Assembly: GCA_027365835.1 (NCBI GenBank)
Contig: DAHXLU010000051.1
Span: forward strand, 1-56,263
Origin: JAJZMA01 sp021850405
GTDB lineage: Bacteria; Chloroflexota; Dormibacteria; Aeolococcales; Aeolococcaceae
Direction: 5' to 3'
DNA length: 56,263 nt
The notes under the pieces are model-generated. The model did no database searches. It saw nothing but the letters and a program-made list of their open reading frames with translations, and was not told the DNA's origin. The position numbers and the translations under genes were made by a program. Shown here one piece after another: positions 1 to 8,621 of this stretch. How positions within the stretch are numbered: the stretch's first letter is position 1; each line of letters opens with the position of its first letter.

Positions 1-59
1 TATCTGATACATCGGGATATGCTTCGTTCGGCAGCACCTCCCAGAACCGCTCGCGGCCC

Positions 60-1301
60 GTGCTCATGCCGACCAGACACAGTTTCCACATTATCAACAG
101 CGGACATTCAGGTTTGTCTCAAAAACGGGGTCAACTCCAGCTTGGGTTTGTCTGTCGAATGTCCGCCCTCTGCCCTCACACTGCAAGTGTGATGGAAGAA
201 GAGGAAGCTGCTCTGGCCATGCCATGGCAGCAGCGCAGCCACCTGCTGCCAATTGAGGCGCTCGCCCCTCTTGGTGCTGTCTCTGGTGTGCCCAAAGGAG
301 AATGGCCGAACCCGGTAGCGGCGCGTGCGCAGCAAGCTGCTCCCGCAGGCGAGGTGGGAGAGCCGGTGCAGCTACATCAGGGCCTACCTCCAGTCCGGTC
401 TCTTCCTGGGCGTGTGGTCGCCACGGGAGGCAGCGCGCAAGCCGATGCATCCGTGAGCCAGCCCTGGAGAGCATCACCGCAGTGGGCAGCAGAGCCAGGC
501 TACTCTCCTTATATGGCAGGTCTGGCACCCAACGGCGCAGACTTGCCGCAGCAGGATGATAATGCTGGTGGATCTGGCAGCTTTAGGCAATCTGGAGCGC
601 GGGATGCTGGGTCAGGAGAGGCTGCATGGCCTGCAGCGGGCACCTCAGGGAGCAGTAGCAGCAATCTGGGACTGCGTCCGGAACCATTTGGGTACCCCGG
701 CTCTCCCTATGGAGTCCCGGATGGGGGGGGCGAGGACGACATGGAGCTCGTCAATGAGCCACTGTTTGGGGTGCGCGAGGTGCTTGTCGCGGCTCCAGAG
801 AGGAGCGATGCTACGGTACTTTCAGAGTTAATTGCTGAGTCGGTGGCGGCCAACCGGAGGGATGGGAGTCCGGTGTTTGTCAACGGGGTCGATCAGGGAG
901 TGGCCCAGGGGCTTGTCCTTCATGGTGGTTCATACCGTGATGTACCCAACGTTGATCCAGACCGGATTGACCAGCTCATTGTCCTTGTGCCGCAGGGCCT
1001 TGACTCCACCTATGGAGCCTGTCGCCTGCTGGACTTTCTGCGGAGCCGCAAGAGTCCCCTTGCCGAGGGCGCAGTTGTGACCAAGGAGGTGGCCAGTGCA
1101 TCTGCCCAGCTGCTCGACCGGCAGCTTTCAGTTGGTGCGAGCGGAATTATCTATTTCGAGGCCGGGACGCTCCCGAAAAGTGGCGAGCAGCCACCCCGGC
1201 TCACACCGACGCGGGCCCCGGCAGCGCTGCAGCTTGCAGCTGTGGCCGTTGCTGGTCGGCATTCTTCCATTTGTCTGTCTGGCATTGGTGCCACAGTTTA
1301 G
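60..1301 (+). CDS. Uncharacterised Pro/Gln/Ser-rich protein at head of type IV secretion-like operon
   Basis: No family recognised. The frame is open for 413 codons. The N-terminal half is low complexity (Pro, Gln, Gly, Ser, Ala), while the C-terminal third (from about residue 225) looks folded, with alternating hydrophobic strands such as DQLIVLVPQGLD and SGIIYFEAG. The true start is uncertain: the first 40 residues look poorly coding, and Met codons at 159, 192 and 219 are alternatives. It lies 32 bases before the pilin-like gene and is on the same strand, so it probably belongs to the secretion operon, perhaps as a cytoplasmic or attachment component. The overlapping +1 frame ends at 1311 with a strong transmembrane-like tail (LWPLLVGILPFVCLALVPQF), so a frameshift near 1230 may have removed a C-terminal membrane anchor. 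Existence as a gene is moderately supported; function is unknown. Confidence 0.5.
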   Translation: MLMPTRHSFHIINSGHSGLSQKRGQLQLGFVCRMSALCPHTASVMEEEEAALAMPWQQRSHLLPIEALAPLGAVSGVPKGEWPNPVAARAQQAAPAGEVGEPVQLHQGLPPVRSLPGRVVATGGSAQADASVSQPWRASPQWAAEPGYSPYMAGLAPNGADLPQQDDNAGGSGSFRQSGARDAGSGEAAWPAAGTSGSSSSNLGLRPEPFGYPGSPYGVPDGGGEDDMELVNEPLFGVREVLVAAPERSDATVLSELIAESVAANRRDGSPVFVNGVDQGVAQGLVLHGGSYRDVPNVDPDRIDQLIVLVPQGLDSTYGACRLLDFLRSRKSPLAEGAVVTKEVASASAQLLDRQLSVGASGIIYFEAGTLPKSGEQPPRLTPTRAPAALQLAAVAVAGRHSSICLSGIGATV

Positions 1302-1333
1302 CCGTCAATAAGCAACGGGAAAAAGGAGAAAAC

Positions 1334-1636
1334 ATGGTGGGTAGTGCAATGGTAGCCGGGCTTGTATCAGTTACCCCGGCCAACAACGGATCGCTCATAG
1401 GCTTGACGACATTGCAGAATGTCACCAATGAGCTGGCTCTGATAGCTCTGGTAGCCTGCGCGGTTGCAGCCATTGTCGGAGCCCTTCGCTGGGCGTTTGG
1501 CGCTGGCTCAACCAATGTCAATGAGGCTGCAGCAGGAAAGAAGATGGTGGTAGGGGCAGTGGTCGGCGCGGTGATAATTGGTGCCGCGGCAACCATCATC
1601 AACTTCGCATACACCGCCGGCACCGCTCTCAAGTAA
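1334..1636 (+). CDS. VirB2/TrbC-like small pilin or inner-membrane protein
   Basis: A 100-residue protein with two hydrophobic segments (about residues 35-55 and 75-95) separated by a short polar loop containing GKK, the layout of VirB2/TrbC pilins and their actinobacterial counterparts. The ATG at 1334 is chosen because AAAGGAG lies 5 bases upstream (1322-1328); the longer frame back to 1271 has no such site. It sits directly before the VirB6-like gene in a run of same-strand secretion genes. The assignment rests on size, topology and context rather than a sequence signature, so another small T4SS membrane protein remains possible. Confidence 0.6.
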   Translation: MVGSAMVAGLVSVTPANNGSLIGLTTLQNVTNELALIALVACAVAAIVGALRWAFGAGSTNVNEAAAGKKMVVGAVVGAVIIGAAATIINFAYTAGTALK

Positions 1637-1652
1637 GAGGAGAAAGCCGAGG

Positions 1653-3104
1653 GTGAATGCACCACAGCGTGCTCACCTGCTAGCCAGATTTACCAGGGGA
1701 CACACACGGTTAGAGACTGAGACAAAGCAACACTACGGGCCCGGCCCTGCAGCACGCCGCATTGCGGCTGCTGTGGGGGCCGCCCTGTTGCTGCTCTATG
1801 TGTCCCCGGCCCTGGTGCACGCGGCGACACCGACCCCTTCTCCTTCAGCGGGCCCCATCTGCAGTCTGCCGCTGATAAATGGCGAGTGTACAGCTGGGTC
1901 AACTATCGGGGGGTCCTTGCCCAGTTTGCCAAATCCCGTGGCTGATCTCGGAACGACGATCGCCAATGCAGTATTTGGCTATCTCCAGACTACAACCGCA
2001 AGCGCGGCGCTCTGGGCGCTGCAGCAGGTTGGCCACTTTATCAATACCAATACAGAGCCTAATCTGACTGCGTCATGGTTTGAATCCAACTACAGTGTGA
2101 TGCTGCTCATTGGGATAACCATGATGGTTCCAATCCTGATCATTGCCTGCGTCCGTGCGGCCATGACCGGGAATCCTGGTATCGCCATCAAGGCTGGGGT
2201 AGTCTATGTTCCCGCCTGCATAATAGGCTCGATGGCAGCCATCTTTGGCGTGGATACGATGCTAAAGATAACCAATGGCCTGTCTTCACTCGTATATGGA
2301 AGTACGAACCAGAATTTCATCTCCTTTGCCACCAATGTTGGCAAGGTGCTTTCGGGGAACACCGTGCTTGCGCCGGTGTTTGTCCTCATAATGAGCGCGG
2401 TTGCGATCCTCATTTTTGGCTTTATCATATTCCTGGAGTTGCTGATGCGGGAAGCTGCCATATATCTGGTGGTGCTCTTTGTACCGCTGGCAATGGCCGC
2501 AGCGGTGATGCCAGACATCGGCCTGTTCATCGTGGGCCCAAAGCTGGCGCGCCGTGGCGTGGATCTCCTTATGACCCTGATCCTCTCGAAGTTCATCATT
2601 GTAGTAGTGCTGTCCCTGATTGTTTCCGGGCTTGCGGCTTCGGCGGCGAGTGGCGGATTTGTAGCGCTCATGGTAGGAGTGGTCCTGCTGGCGCTGGCCG
2701 CATACGCTCCGTACAAGCTCTTCATGATGATTCCGGCAATGGAAAGTGTGGCAAGGGTGCACACCAGTTCTGGCGGCGGTGCGGCCACGACTGGTATTGC
2801 GGTCTCCTCAGGGGCAGTATATGCCAGGGTGCGCAGGGACAACGAGGCACGCATGGGGGTTGGATCCACCATGATGGCTGGCCCAGCGGTATCGCGGAGC
2901 GGGGGTGGAGCTGCCAGCAATGTAGCGCGGCAGGCTTCCTCGGTTATGCGCGGTGCGATGCGCCAGTCGCCTACGCTTACCGCCGCCAAGTATGTAGGGA
3001 TGAACGAACCTGCAATTCTTCAGTCGACACCACCGATTCCGCCTACAACCGGCAAAAGCGGGACGATTATCGGAAAAATCAGCAAACCGCCGCGGAGTAA
3101 ATAG
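1653..3104 (+). CDS. VirB6/TrbL-like polytopic conjugation channel protein
   Basis: A 483-residue multi-spanning membrane protein. The GTG at 1653 is preferred: AGGAG stands at 1638-1642, and the frame extending back to 1578 would overlap the pilin gene. After a basic N-terminus comes a signal-like segment (AAAVGAALLLLYVSPALVHA) followed by a Thr/Pro-rich stretch. The central part has five or more transmembrane helices, including a long Ile/Val-rich pair near residues 230-300, and the C-terminal 100 residues are polar, Gly/Ser/Ala-rich and probably cytoplasmic. This is the layout of TrbL/VirB6 proteins that form the inner-membrane channel of type IV secretion systems. It lies between the pilin-like gene and the PrgI/SCO6880 gene, which begins 2 bases after its stop. 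The family call comes from topology plus context. Confidence 0.7.
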   Translation: MNAPQRAHLLARFTRGHTRLETETKQHYGPGPAARRIAAAVGAALLLLYVSPALVHAATPTPSPSAGPICSLPLINGECTAGSTIGGSLPSLPNPVADLGTTIANAVFGYLQTTTASAALWALQQVGHFINTNTEPNLTASWFESNYSVMLLIGITMMVPILIIACVRAAMTGNPGIAIKAGVVYVPACIIGSMAAIFGVDTMLKITNGLSSLVYGSTNQNFISFATNVGKVLSGNTVLAPVFVLIMSAVAILIFGFIIFLELLMREAAIYLVVLFVPLAMAAAVMPDIGLFIVGPKLARRGVDLLMTLILSKFIIVVVLSLIVSGLAASAASGGFVALMVGVVLLALAAYAPYKLFMMIPAMESVARVHTSSGGGAATTGIAVSSGAVYARVRRDNEARMGVGSTMMAGPAVSRSGGGAASNVARQASSVMRGAMRQSPTLTAAKYVGMNEPAILQSTPPIPPTTGKSGTIIGKISKPPRSK

Positions 3105-3106
3105 AG

Positions 3107-4591
3107 ATGGCTGAACAACGACTTTACCGATTTGGGCCCCTGGAGCGGCATGGCCTTATTTTTGGGCTGACCGGCGGCCAGCTTGGTGTGGGGCTGGGAG
3201 GCGTGTTCCTTACCCTTGTGGACATGCATATTTTTTCTACCGTGCCAGCGAGCCTGCTGGCCGTTCTTATTCTCACCCTGTCGGGTGGCATCGCCTTTAT
3301 GGGGATGAACGGGCGTGCCCTGTACGAGTGGATACCAGTGATGGCGAAATGGATGGTCAGAAAGAACCGGGGGGAGACAACTGTCGCCTCGCGCGCTCAC
3401 CTGGCTGGGCAGAGCATCCGTACACGGCAGTCCATCGAGGGGCCGGGCGCGCTGGCGGGCCTCACTATAATCTCGGCCCAGCTTCCAACCGGGGAGTTTG
3501 GTGTCATAAAGGACTCATACAGCAACACTTACACTGCAGTGGTGTCGGTCCGTGGTCGCTCATTTGCGCTGCTGGACCACGAAGAAAAGCGCAGGCTGCT
3601 CTCCCAGTGGGCAGATGTCCTTGCTGGGGTTGGCAGGGAAGGATCTCCCATAACCAGGGTGCAGTGGATCGAGCGCACCCTTCCAGAGACGGGCGACACA
3701 GTTGCCCAGTATATGCGGGAAGCAGTCGCTCTTCCCCGCAATTCTCCCGCGGTCCAGAGCTACCTTGAGCTGATTTCGGAAGCGGGCCCGGTTAGTCAGC
3801 AACATGAGGCGTTCATTGCGTTGCAGGTCGATGCCATGCGTGCACGTCGCTCGCTGCGTACCACCAATCTGGTGGGGGACGAGGGACCCTGCATCGTGCT
3901 GGGGAGGGAGATAAGCGGCTTTGCCTCGCGGCTGCAGAGCGCCGAGCTGGATGTTCTGGGAGTGCTGACACCACGGATTCTGGGACAGGTCATACGGGTG
4001 GCATATGACCCTGAGAGCCGCCACGCACTTGCCCGCCAGTCGCTGGTATCGCCCGAGATTGCCGGAGTGGCACCACACAATGCGTGGCCGCTGGTATGTG
4101 ACACTGCCTGGACCCACATGCGCTCTGACAGTGCCTTCAATGCCACCTACTGGTGCGCTGAGTGGCCGCGGATTGAGGTGGGTCCTGATTTCCTGGCTCC
4201 GCTTCTGCTCCAGACGTGGGCGCAGCGGACAGTGTCTGTGACCATGGAGGTGGTTTCTCCCATAAAGGCACAACGGGATGTGGAGGCGGCGCGCACGGCC
4301 AACATTACAGATGAGGAGATGCGCAACAAGGCAGGCTTTGTGACCACAGTCAGGAGGCAGCGCGAGCAGGAGAACGTAGTGCGCCGGGAGCAGGAGCTGG
4401 CAGATGGCCATACTGACGTGCGGTTTAGTGGCTATGTGACTGTAACGGCTGACAGCGAGGACGAGCTGGAGCTTGCCTGCGCCGAAGTGGAGCAGCAGGC
4501 GAGCCAGTCACGTCTGGTCTTGCGTCGCCTTCTGGGAGAGCAGGACGTTGCCTTTACCTATACACTTCCACTCTGCCGGGGGCTCAAGTGA
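3107..4591 (+). CDS. PrgI/SCO6880-family type IV secretion membrane protein
   Basis: A 494-residue protein with two transmembrane helices near the N-terminus (about residues 18-70) followed by a large soluble domain. The opening, with a short polar LYRFGPLERHGLIFGLTGGQ segment running into the first helix, is typical of the PrgI/SCO6880 family that accompanies VirB4 ATPases in Gram-positive-type T4SS. It probably couples the ATPase to the inner-membrane channel. GGAG stands about 10 bases before the ATG. The 3' end overlaps the next start in a GTGA tetranucleotide, implying translational coupling with the ATPase. Length is close to that usual for the family. I see no internal disruption. Confidence 0.78.
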   Translation: MAEQRLYRFGPLERHGLIFGLTGGQLGVGLGGVFLTLVDMHIFSTVPASLLAVLILTLSGGIAFMGMNGRALYEWIPVMAKWMVRKNRGETTVASRAHLAGQSIRTRQSIEGPGALAGLTIISAQLPTGEFGVIKDSYSNTYTAVVSVRGRSFALLDHEEKRRLLSQWADVLAGVGREGSPITRVQWIERTLPETGDTVAQYMREAVALPRNSPAVQSYLELISEAGPVSQQHEAFIALQVDAMRARRSLRTTNLVGDEGPCIVLGREISGFASRLQSAELDVLGVLTPRILGQVIRVAYDPESRHALARQSLVSPEIAGVAPHNAWPLVCDTAWTHMRSDSAFNATYWCAEWPRIEVGPDFLAPLLLQTWAQRTVSVTMEVVSPIKAQRDVEAARTANITDEEMRNKAGFVTTVRRQREQENVVRREQELADGHTDVRFSGYVTVTADSEDELELACAEVEQQASQSRLVLRRLLGEQDVAFTYTLPLCRGLK

Positions 4592-6108
4592 AGGTCACCC
4601 ATAAATCCAGACAGCGTGCCCATCGGGTAACGACCGCCCATTTCCAGGCCGCGTATCCCTTCATCTCTGAGGGAGGCCTGGGAGGACGGGGGGCGTACAT
4701 CGGCCAGGATATCTTCGGGGGGGCATTCTGTTACGACCCCTGGGAGCTGTATGGCAAGGCGCTCAGTGGTCCCAACATGCTCATCATCGGGCAGATAGGC
4801 TTTGGAAAGAGTTCTCTGGTAAAGAGCTATGTCTGGCGGCAGCTTGTGTTTGGGCGCAGGGCGGTGATGCTGGATCCCAAGGGGGAGAATGGTCCGCTCT
4901 GCGCAGCAGTTGGGGTGGAACCACTAAAACTGGAACCCGGCGGCAGCATCCGGCTGAATCCCCTGGACACCAAGGTTGGTGACCCCAACCGTCCTCCTGA
5001 GCAGATGACCCAGGACCAGATGGGGGTCCTGTCAGCGGTGATATCTGCCTCCCTGTTGCGTCCGCTTGGTCCTGAGGAGAGGGCGGCATGTCGTGTGGCG
5101 CTGGAGACCGCTACTGCGATGCAGGGCGGTGAACCAACGCTTCCTGGGGTCGTGGAGGCTTTGCTCCGTCCCACCGAGCAGGGTGCGAGGAGGCTTGCTA
5201 CAACTCCTTCCGAGCTGGCGGCAGCCAGCCGGCAGGTGGCACTGGAACTGCAGCGTCTCTGTGAGGGGGATCTTCGCGGCATGTTCGACGGTCCGACGTC
5301 CGGGGAGATAGACCTTTCATCACCACTTGTTTCTTTTGACCTTACCGCTGTGTACCAGTCAGAAGCCCTTGGCATATTGATGGTGTGTGCGGCAGCGTGG
5401 CTGCAGCGTGCACTTTCGCGGCCTGAGCCGACCAAGCGCATTCTGGTGCTCGATGAGGCCTGGGTCTGCCTGAGAAATGTGGCGATTGCCCGCTGGCTGC
5501 AGGCTAGCTACAAGCTGGCACGGGCATACGGCGTGCAGAATATTGCGGTCGTTCACAGGCTGTCGGATCTTACAGCGGCTGGTGATTCTGGCAGTGAGCA
5601 GGTGCAGCTGGCACGTGGCTTGCTGTCTGATTCCGAGACCAGGGTTATCTATTACCAGGCACCTGGAGACGTGGCGGCAGCGAGAGAGTTGCTGGGCTTT
5701 AGCGATAGCGAGGCTGAAATTATTCCTACCCTGCGGCGCGGCCAGGCGCTCTGGAAAGTAGGTACCCGAAGTTTTCTGGTACAGCACCGCTACGGCCCCA
5801 GCGAGAAGAAGATCATTGATACCGATGCCCGCATGAACGTCGAGGAGCTGGTGGGTGCCAGGGAAGGTGCCGAGAGCCCCTCCGACGAAGCCTTTGCACA
5901 TCTTGACCAGGTAGCTGGACGCTCTGTGAGCGAACTGCTTACCGGTCAGCCCCAGTTGCCACCTGGGACCTGGGATGTCGGAGAATCAGCCGATCCAGGA
6001 GCAGAGCCCAGTGCTCACGATCTCCCGGGCAGCAGCTGGGACCTGAGCCGCCTGCCTGCTGAGCTTGAGGTTCCGGGGATAAAAGAACAGCTGCCCCAGT
6101 CGCCCTGA
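4588..6108 (+). CDS. VirB4/TraC-like secretion ATPase (SCO6881 type)
   Basis: A 506-residue P-loop ATPase that would energise the secretion channel from the cytoplasmic face. The Walker A motif GQIGFGKS covers residues 68-75, followed by the MLDPKGE motif characteristic of VirB4/FtsK/HerA-like conjugation ATPases. A Walker B segment (RILVLDEAW) is near residue 286, and a later RLSDL segment probably belongs to the sensor region. The C-terminal 70 residues are Pro/Gly/acidic and probably disordered. The GTG start overlaps the stop of the SCO6880 gene. It is shorter than full-length VirB4 because it lacks most of the N-terminal domain, as in actinobacterial relatives where that part is supplied by the SCO6880 partner. 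No relaxase or VirD4-type coupling protein is visible in the window. Confidence 0.85.
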   Translation: MKVTHKSRQRAHRVTTAHFQAAYPFISEGGLGGRGAYIGQDIFGGAFCYDPWELYGKALSGPNMLIIGQIGFGKSSLVKSYVWRQLVFGRRAVMLDPKGENGPLCAAVGVEPLKLEPGGSIRLNPLDTKVGDPNRPPEQMTQDQMGVLSAVISASLLRPLGPEERAACRVALETATAMQGGEPTLPGVVEALLRPTEQGARRLATTPSELAAASRQVALELQRLCEGDLRGMFDGPTSGEIDLSSPLVSFDLTAVYQSEALGILMVCAAAWLQRALSRPEPTKRILVLDEAWVCLRNVAIARWLQASYKLARAYGVQNIAVVHRLSDLTAAGDSGSEQVQLARGLLSDSETRVIYYQAPGDVAAARELLGFSDSEAEIIPTLRRGQALWKVGTRSFLVQHRYGPSEKKIIDTDARMNVEELVGAREGAESPSDEAFAHLDQVAGRSVSELLTGQPQLPPGTWDVGESADPGAEPSAHDLPGSSWDLSRLPAELEVPGIKEQLPQSP

Positions 6109-6136
6109 TCCTGCAATTTCTGGCGAAGATCAGGGC
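6102..6136. terminator. Hairpin terminator between convergent genes
   Basis: A 9-bp perfect stem (GCCCTGATC / GATCAGGGC) with a 17-base loop begins inside the last codons of the VirB4-like gene and ends before the convergent small membrane protein. There is no U-tract on either strand. The position suggests a bidirectional terminator. Confidence 0.45.
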
Positions 6137-6179
6137 TGGGACAGCCGTCCTTGAATAGGACCGGTTTAAGGTCCGCTCT

Positions 6180-6617
6180 CTATTGCGAGTTCACCCGGTG
6201 CTGTACTGCGAGGATCCGGATGAGTTTCATCACCGCAAACGCTGCAGCGGTGTAAACCACCAGTGCCACGATGTCAGCAATTGCCAGATACTGCGGCCAG
6301 ATGTTCTGGAATGGTGATGCGAGCGAGCCACCTACGCTAAAGATGAACGCTGCAAAACCTACATCATGCGCTGCAGACACCTGGAAGATGAATGCCAGGG
6401 CAAGGATTACGTCCACGATGCCAATAGCCAGCGATACAAGCTCCACGCCTACATAGCCAGCAGGGACCATAGTCTTTTCTGCAGCGGGAGCGGCAACTAC
6501 CGGTGTCGTGGTGGCCATTTGTGCAGGCATCTGGGAAGCTGGCTGCTGGGGCGTCGAACTGGATTGCGCTACGGGCGTACCCACTATGGTCGTCTGCGGT
6601 TCGGTTGGTTGTGTCAT
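6180..6617 (-). CDS. Small membrane protein with Pro/Gln/Thr-rich N-terminus
   Basis: A 145-residue protein of unknown function. Residues 1-50 are rich in Pro, Gln, Thr and Ala and probably disordered. Three hydrophobic segments follow (about 58-80, 88-105, 115-135), and a short basic tail ends the protein. The ATG at 6617 is chosen because AAGGAG lies 8 bases upstream on this strand; the frame extends 27 bases further without a better site. It converges with the secretion operon and is not obviously part of it. The three-helix layout resembles small DUF-type membrane proteins, but I cannot name a family. Confidence 0.65.
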   Translation of the reverse strand: MTQPTEPQTTIVGTPVAQSSSTPQQPASQMPAQMATTTPVVAAPAAEKTMVPAGYVGVELVSLAIGIVDVILALAFIFQVSAAHDVGFAAFIFSVGGSLASPFQNIWPQYLAIADIVALVVYTAAAFAVMKLIRILAVQHRVNSQ

Positions 6618-6750
6618 CTGTCTGTCTCCTTGGTCCTGCAGCATCCACCGTATTCAAGGTGGATTTAACTGCTTCTACGTGACTAGATGATTATAGCATT
6701 GATATAGCAATAGCGCAAGGTATAGATATAATGTAAGCAAGGTAGGAGGT

Positions 6751-6966
6751 TTAGGTACAAGGACGTGTCCTTTGGTCTGCTTTCTGGAGCTGGACAGATC
6801 GCTGGACTTGCTGGACCTGTATGAATGCCCTCCATCCTGCCTGGAGTGTTGCCTCCAGATTGATGTATGTGTAGCGCTCATTTGACCCTGCAGGTTTCCA
6901 GGGGTGGGAGTAGCAGCGATGCATTGCAGTGATCAGGGCAGCGGATTGCCTGGTGGGCTCATCCAT
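6751..6966 (-). CDS. Possible small protein with strong ribosome-binding site
   Basis: A 71-residue frame beginning MDEPTRQSAALITAMHR. The main evidence is a consensus AGGAGG 8 bases upstream of the ATG at 6966. It is Gln/Arg-rich towards the C-terminus, with a possible helix (VQQVQRSVQLQ). It matches no family I know. A second minus-strand frame (6959-7195) runs into it and overlaps its start. The region lies next to the 7.2 kb repeated element and may be degenerate, so this could be a remnant rather than a working gene. Confidence 0.35.
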   Translation of the reverse strand: MDEPTRQSAALITAMHRCYSHPWKPAGSNERYTYINLEATLQAGWRAFIQVQQVQRSVQLQKADQRTRPCT

Positions 6967-7160
6967 GCGGTGGAACCTCCTGCTGTTGGGCAGGGAGATC
7001 CATCCTCGGTGCCAGCAGTGGGACTCTCTGGTCTGCCTGGCCCTGCGATAGCTCCTCACTTATGGGGCCAGGCTGTTCCTTGCGCCATACGCTTGCACTT
7101 TCTACACCTGCACATTTGACGCAATTTTTGAAGACATTGCATGGTGTGCCTTGTTTCTGG

Positions 7161-7214
7161 GACCAATTTTGACCAATATTGAACCTTTTTCCCACTTTTT
7201 ACTACTCATTAATA
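7161..7214 (-). repeat. Repeated AT-rich element, copy A (outward-facing left member)
   Basis: On the minus strand this runs TATTA, then AGTAGTAAAAA, a short variable spacer, and GGTTCAAT, followed by ATTGGTC twice with a 10-base period. The block 7206-7174 matches plus-strand block 11682-11714 at about 28 of 33 positions. Both are much AT-richer than their surroundings. In one frame, copy A reads MSSKKWEKGSILVKIG and copy B reads SSKKPKKGSILLQ, so the pair may be remnants of related coding starts rather than regulatory sites. Confidence 0.55.
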
Positions 7215-7495
7215 TGAGGACCATAACAGGACAGCTGCCAGGGGACCGCAACGGGCGCAAGCCAGGTGCGGTGGCGAGCCATCCACAGCGGCTACCTGAG
7301 GGTCCCTGGAAGCTGGCCGTACTGATGGCGGCGGTGGTGGCAAGGCTCCATTGGGGCCATTTCCTTTCTGGGCAGGGTCTGACTCGCCGTCTTGCACTTA
7401 TGGTCGGTCTGGTCCTGCTTGTAGATCTTGGGATATTTCTGGTGGCCATCCATTTTGGCAACGCCACGGTAGTGCAGTGTTCCACCCAGTGTTGA
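7214..7495 (+). CDS. Possible small single-pass membrane protein
   Basis: A 93-residue frame from ATG 7214. It has a basic N-terminal half and one good transmembrane helix near residues 62-82 (LALMVGLVLLVDLGIFLVAI). There is no recognisable ribosome-binding site, and the start lies at the edge of repeat copy A, so expression is doubtful. Minus-strand frames also cover this stretch and I judge them shadows. No family recognised. Its end is followed by the 7556-7583 hairpin. Confidence 0.33.
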   Translation: MRTITGQLPGDRNGRKPGAVASHPQRLPEGPWKLAVLMAAVVARLHWGHFLSGQGLTRRLALMVGLVLLVDLGIFLVAIHFGNATVVQCSTQC

Positions 7496-7555
7496 TCTTT
7501 CTCTCCAACAGGCTGGTGCGGGTACCTCCAACCACCCGCAGACCGGCAAGCCCCT

Positions 7556-7583
7556 GGGGCGCCCCGCTTGGAAGGGGCGCCCC
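7556..7583. terminator. GGGGCGCCCC tandem palindrome / hairpin
   Basis: The 10-base self-complementary sequence GGGGCGCCCC occurs twice (7556-7565 and 7574-7583) separated by 8 bases, so the copies can pair into a 10-bp GC stem. It lies between convergent frames and has no U-tract. A bidirectional terminator is likely; a dimeric protein-binding site is the alternative. Confidence 0.4.
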
Positions 7584-7620
7584 TTCCTGGGCTGCACAGG
7601 GAAAGGCGCAAGGGATACCC

Positions 7621-8475
7621 TCAGTCAGCACCGTCCAGAAGCGTGAGCAGGCCCACAGCTATCCCAGGTTCGGGTAGTCCACATCTGGGGCAGGCGACTC
7701 CTGGGCTTGGAATGTTGAGCCAGTAGCCGTCTACATAGCTTCTTGTCGAGTTGACATCTGCATACAGTTCTTGTGCGGTTACGGCCCCTGCTGGAGGGTT
7801 GGTACTGAGTCCGGCAATGACGACCACAGCAGGATTTAGCTTGCGCGCAGCGGCGGCTTCTGTTCTGACGTAGCTTGCATAGATGGCCGGATTCTTCTCC
7901 CTGCTTTGCGCCTGTATGTCCAGAAAGGATGCGTATCTGGCCCCATATACGGGATTTCCATACGCGGGTAGATTCCCCAGCTGGACATACTGTAGGTGGT
8001 GGGCAGCGGCAACACTCGCAGCCAGTGCCTCGTAGTGCGCCGGATCTGCCCGCTCGGCAGATGGGGTCAGGTTCCATGCCTCGTTGTCATACCCGACTGC
8101 AAAGACAGACGCAGGCACTTTCCCATTTTCAACCGTTTTGGCAAGCTCCGCCTCGCTCGTAAAACCTAGAATGCCGCGCACCGCCCAGTGAGCCGGGATC
8201 CCTGCTCCCCTGGAATTGACAATGACAAGGGTGGAGCTCCGGTTGAGGGCGGCGCGCGCTGCTGGTGCTGCCGCAATAAGCCTGAGTGCCGACCCGGATA
8301 TCAACCAGAGAGGCTCACCTCCGGCAGTTCCAGGAGCTCCGGTCCGGAGTGCAGGAGTTGCATGTGTGCTGGATGCTGGTGCTCGCGCACCACCGCAGGC
8401 TGTAATGCCAGTGGACAGGGCAAGCACAGCAAGTGCAGATGCAGTAAAAGAAGTAATGCGGTGTGCTGGTCTCAT
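7621..8475 (-). CDS. Predicted secreted lipoprotein, unknown function
   Basis: A 284-residue protein whose N-terminus is a lipoprotein signal: a basic start, a hydrophobic core (FTASALAVLALSTG), and a cysteine near residue 27 in ITACGG that fits a lipobox. The mature part has alternating strands and helices (TLVIVNSRGAGIPAHW, VFAVGYDNEAWNL, VVVIAGLSTNPP, YVDGYWLNIP), suggesting a barrel-like fold reminiscent of glycosidases, but I cannot identify a family. There is no clear ribosome-binding site; a TATATT sequence lies about 14 bases before the ATG, so the transcript may have a very short leader. It follows two other secreted-protein genes on the same strand but is separated from them by a strong hairpin at 8557-8585. 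Confidence 0.72.
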   Translation of the reverse strand: MRPAHRITSFTASALAVLALSTGITACGGARAPASSTHATPALRTGAPGTAGGEPLWLISGSALRLIAAAPAARAALNRSSTLVIVNSRGAGIPAHWAVRGILGFTSEAELAKTVENGKVPASVFAVGYDNEAWNLTPSAERADPAHYEALAASVAAAHHLQYVQLGNLPAYGNPVYGARYASFLDIQAQSREKNPAIYASYVRTEAAAARKLNPAVVVIAGLSTNPPAGAVTAQELYADVNSTRSYVDGYWLNIPSPGVACPRCGLPEPGIAVGLLTLLDGAD

Positions 8476-8556
8476 GGAGGGTACTGCCCAATATAGCTAC
8501 TTGCCCATGCAGGGTGGAGAGGTGTGGGCCCTGCGCACAGTGCTTTCGTCCTCCAG

Positions 8557-8585
8557 GCTGGGTGGAGCCAGTGGCTCCACCCAGC
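8557..8585. terminator. Strong hairpin terminator after secreted-protein gene
   Basis: A perfect 13-bp stem (GCTGGGTGGAGCC / GGCTCCACCCAGC) with a 3-base loop lies 37 bases beyond the stop of the minus-strand gene at 8622. No U-tract follows on either strand. Position and stability argue for transcription termination. Confidence 0.55.
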
Positions 8586-8621
8586 GTATGATCCTGTTCC
8601 GCACTGCAACGGCAGGGTCAG

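Noticed and set aside
302..559. Plus-strand frame with AAAGGAG before its ATG
   Set aside because: The translation is Arg/Cys/Ser-rich and non-globular; the overlapping frame 60-1301 has more protein-like sequence downstream. The ribosome-binding site could be chance.
6699..6732. Plus-strand promoter-like TTGATA and TATAAT in AT-rich stretch
   Set aside because: The spacing between the hexamers is 22 bases, and no convincing plus-strand gene follows; kept out as an annotation.
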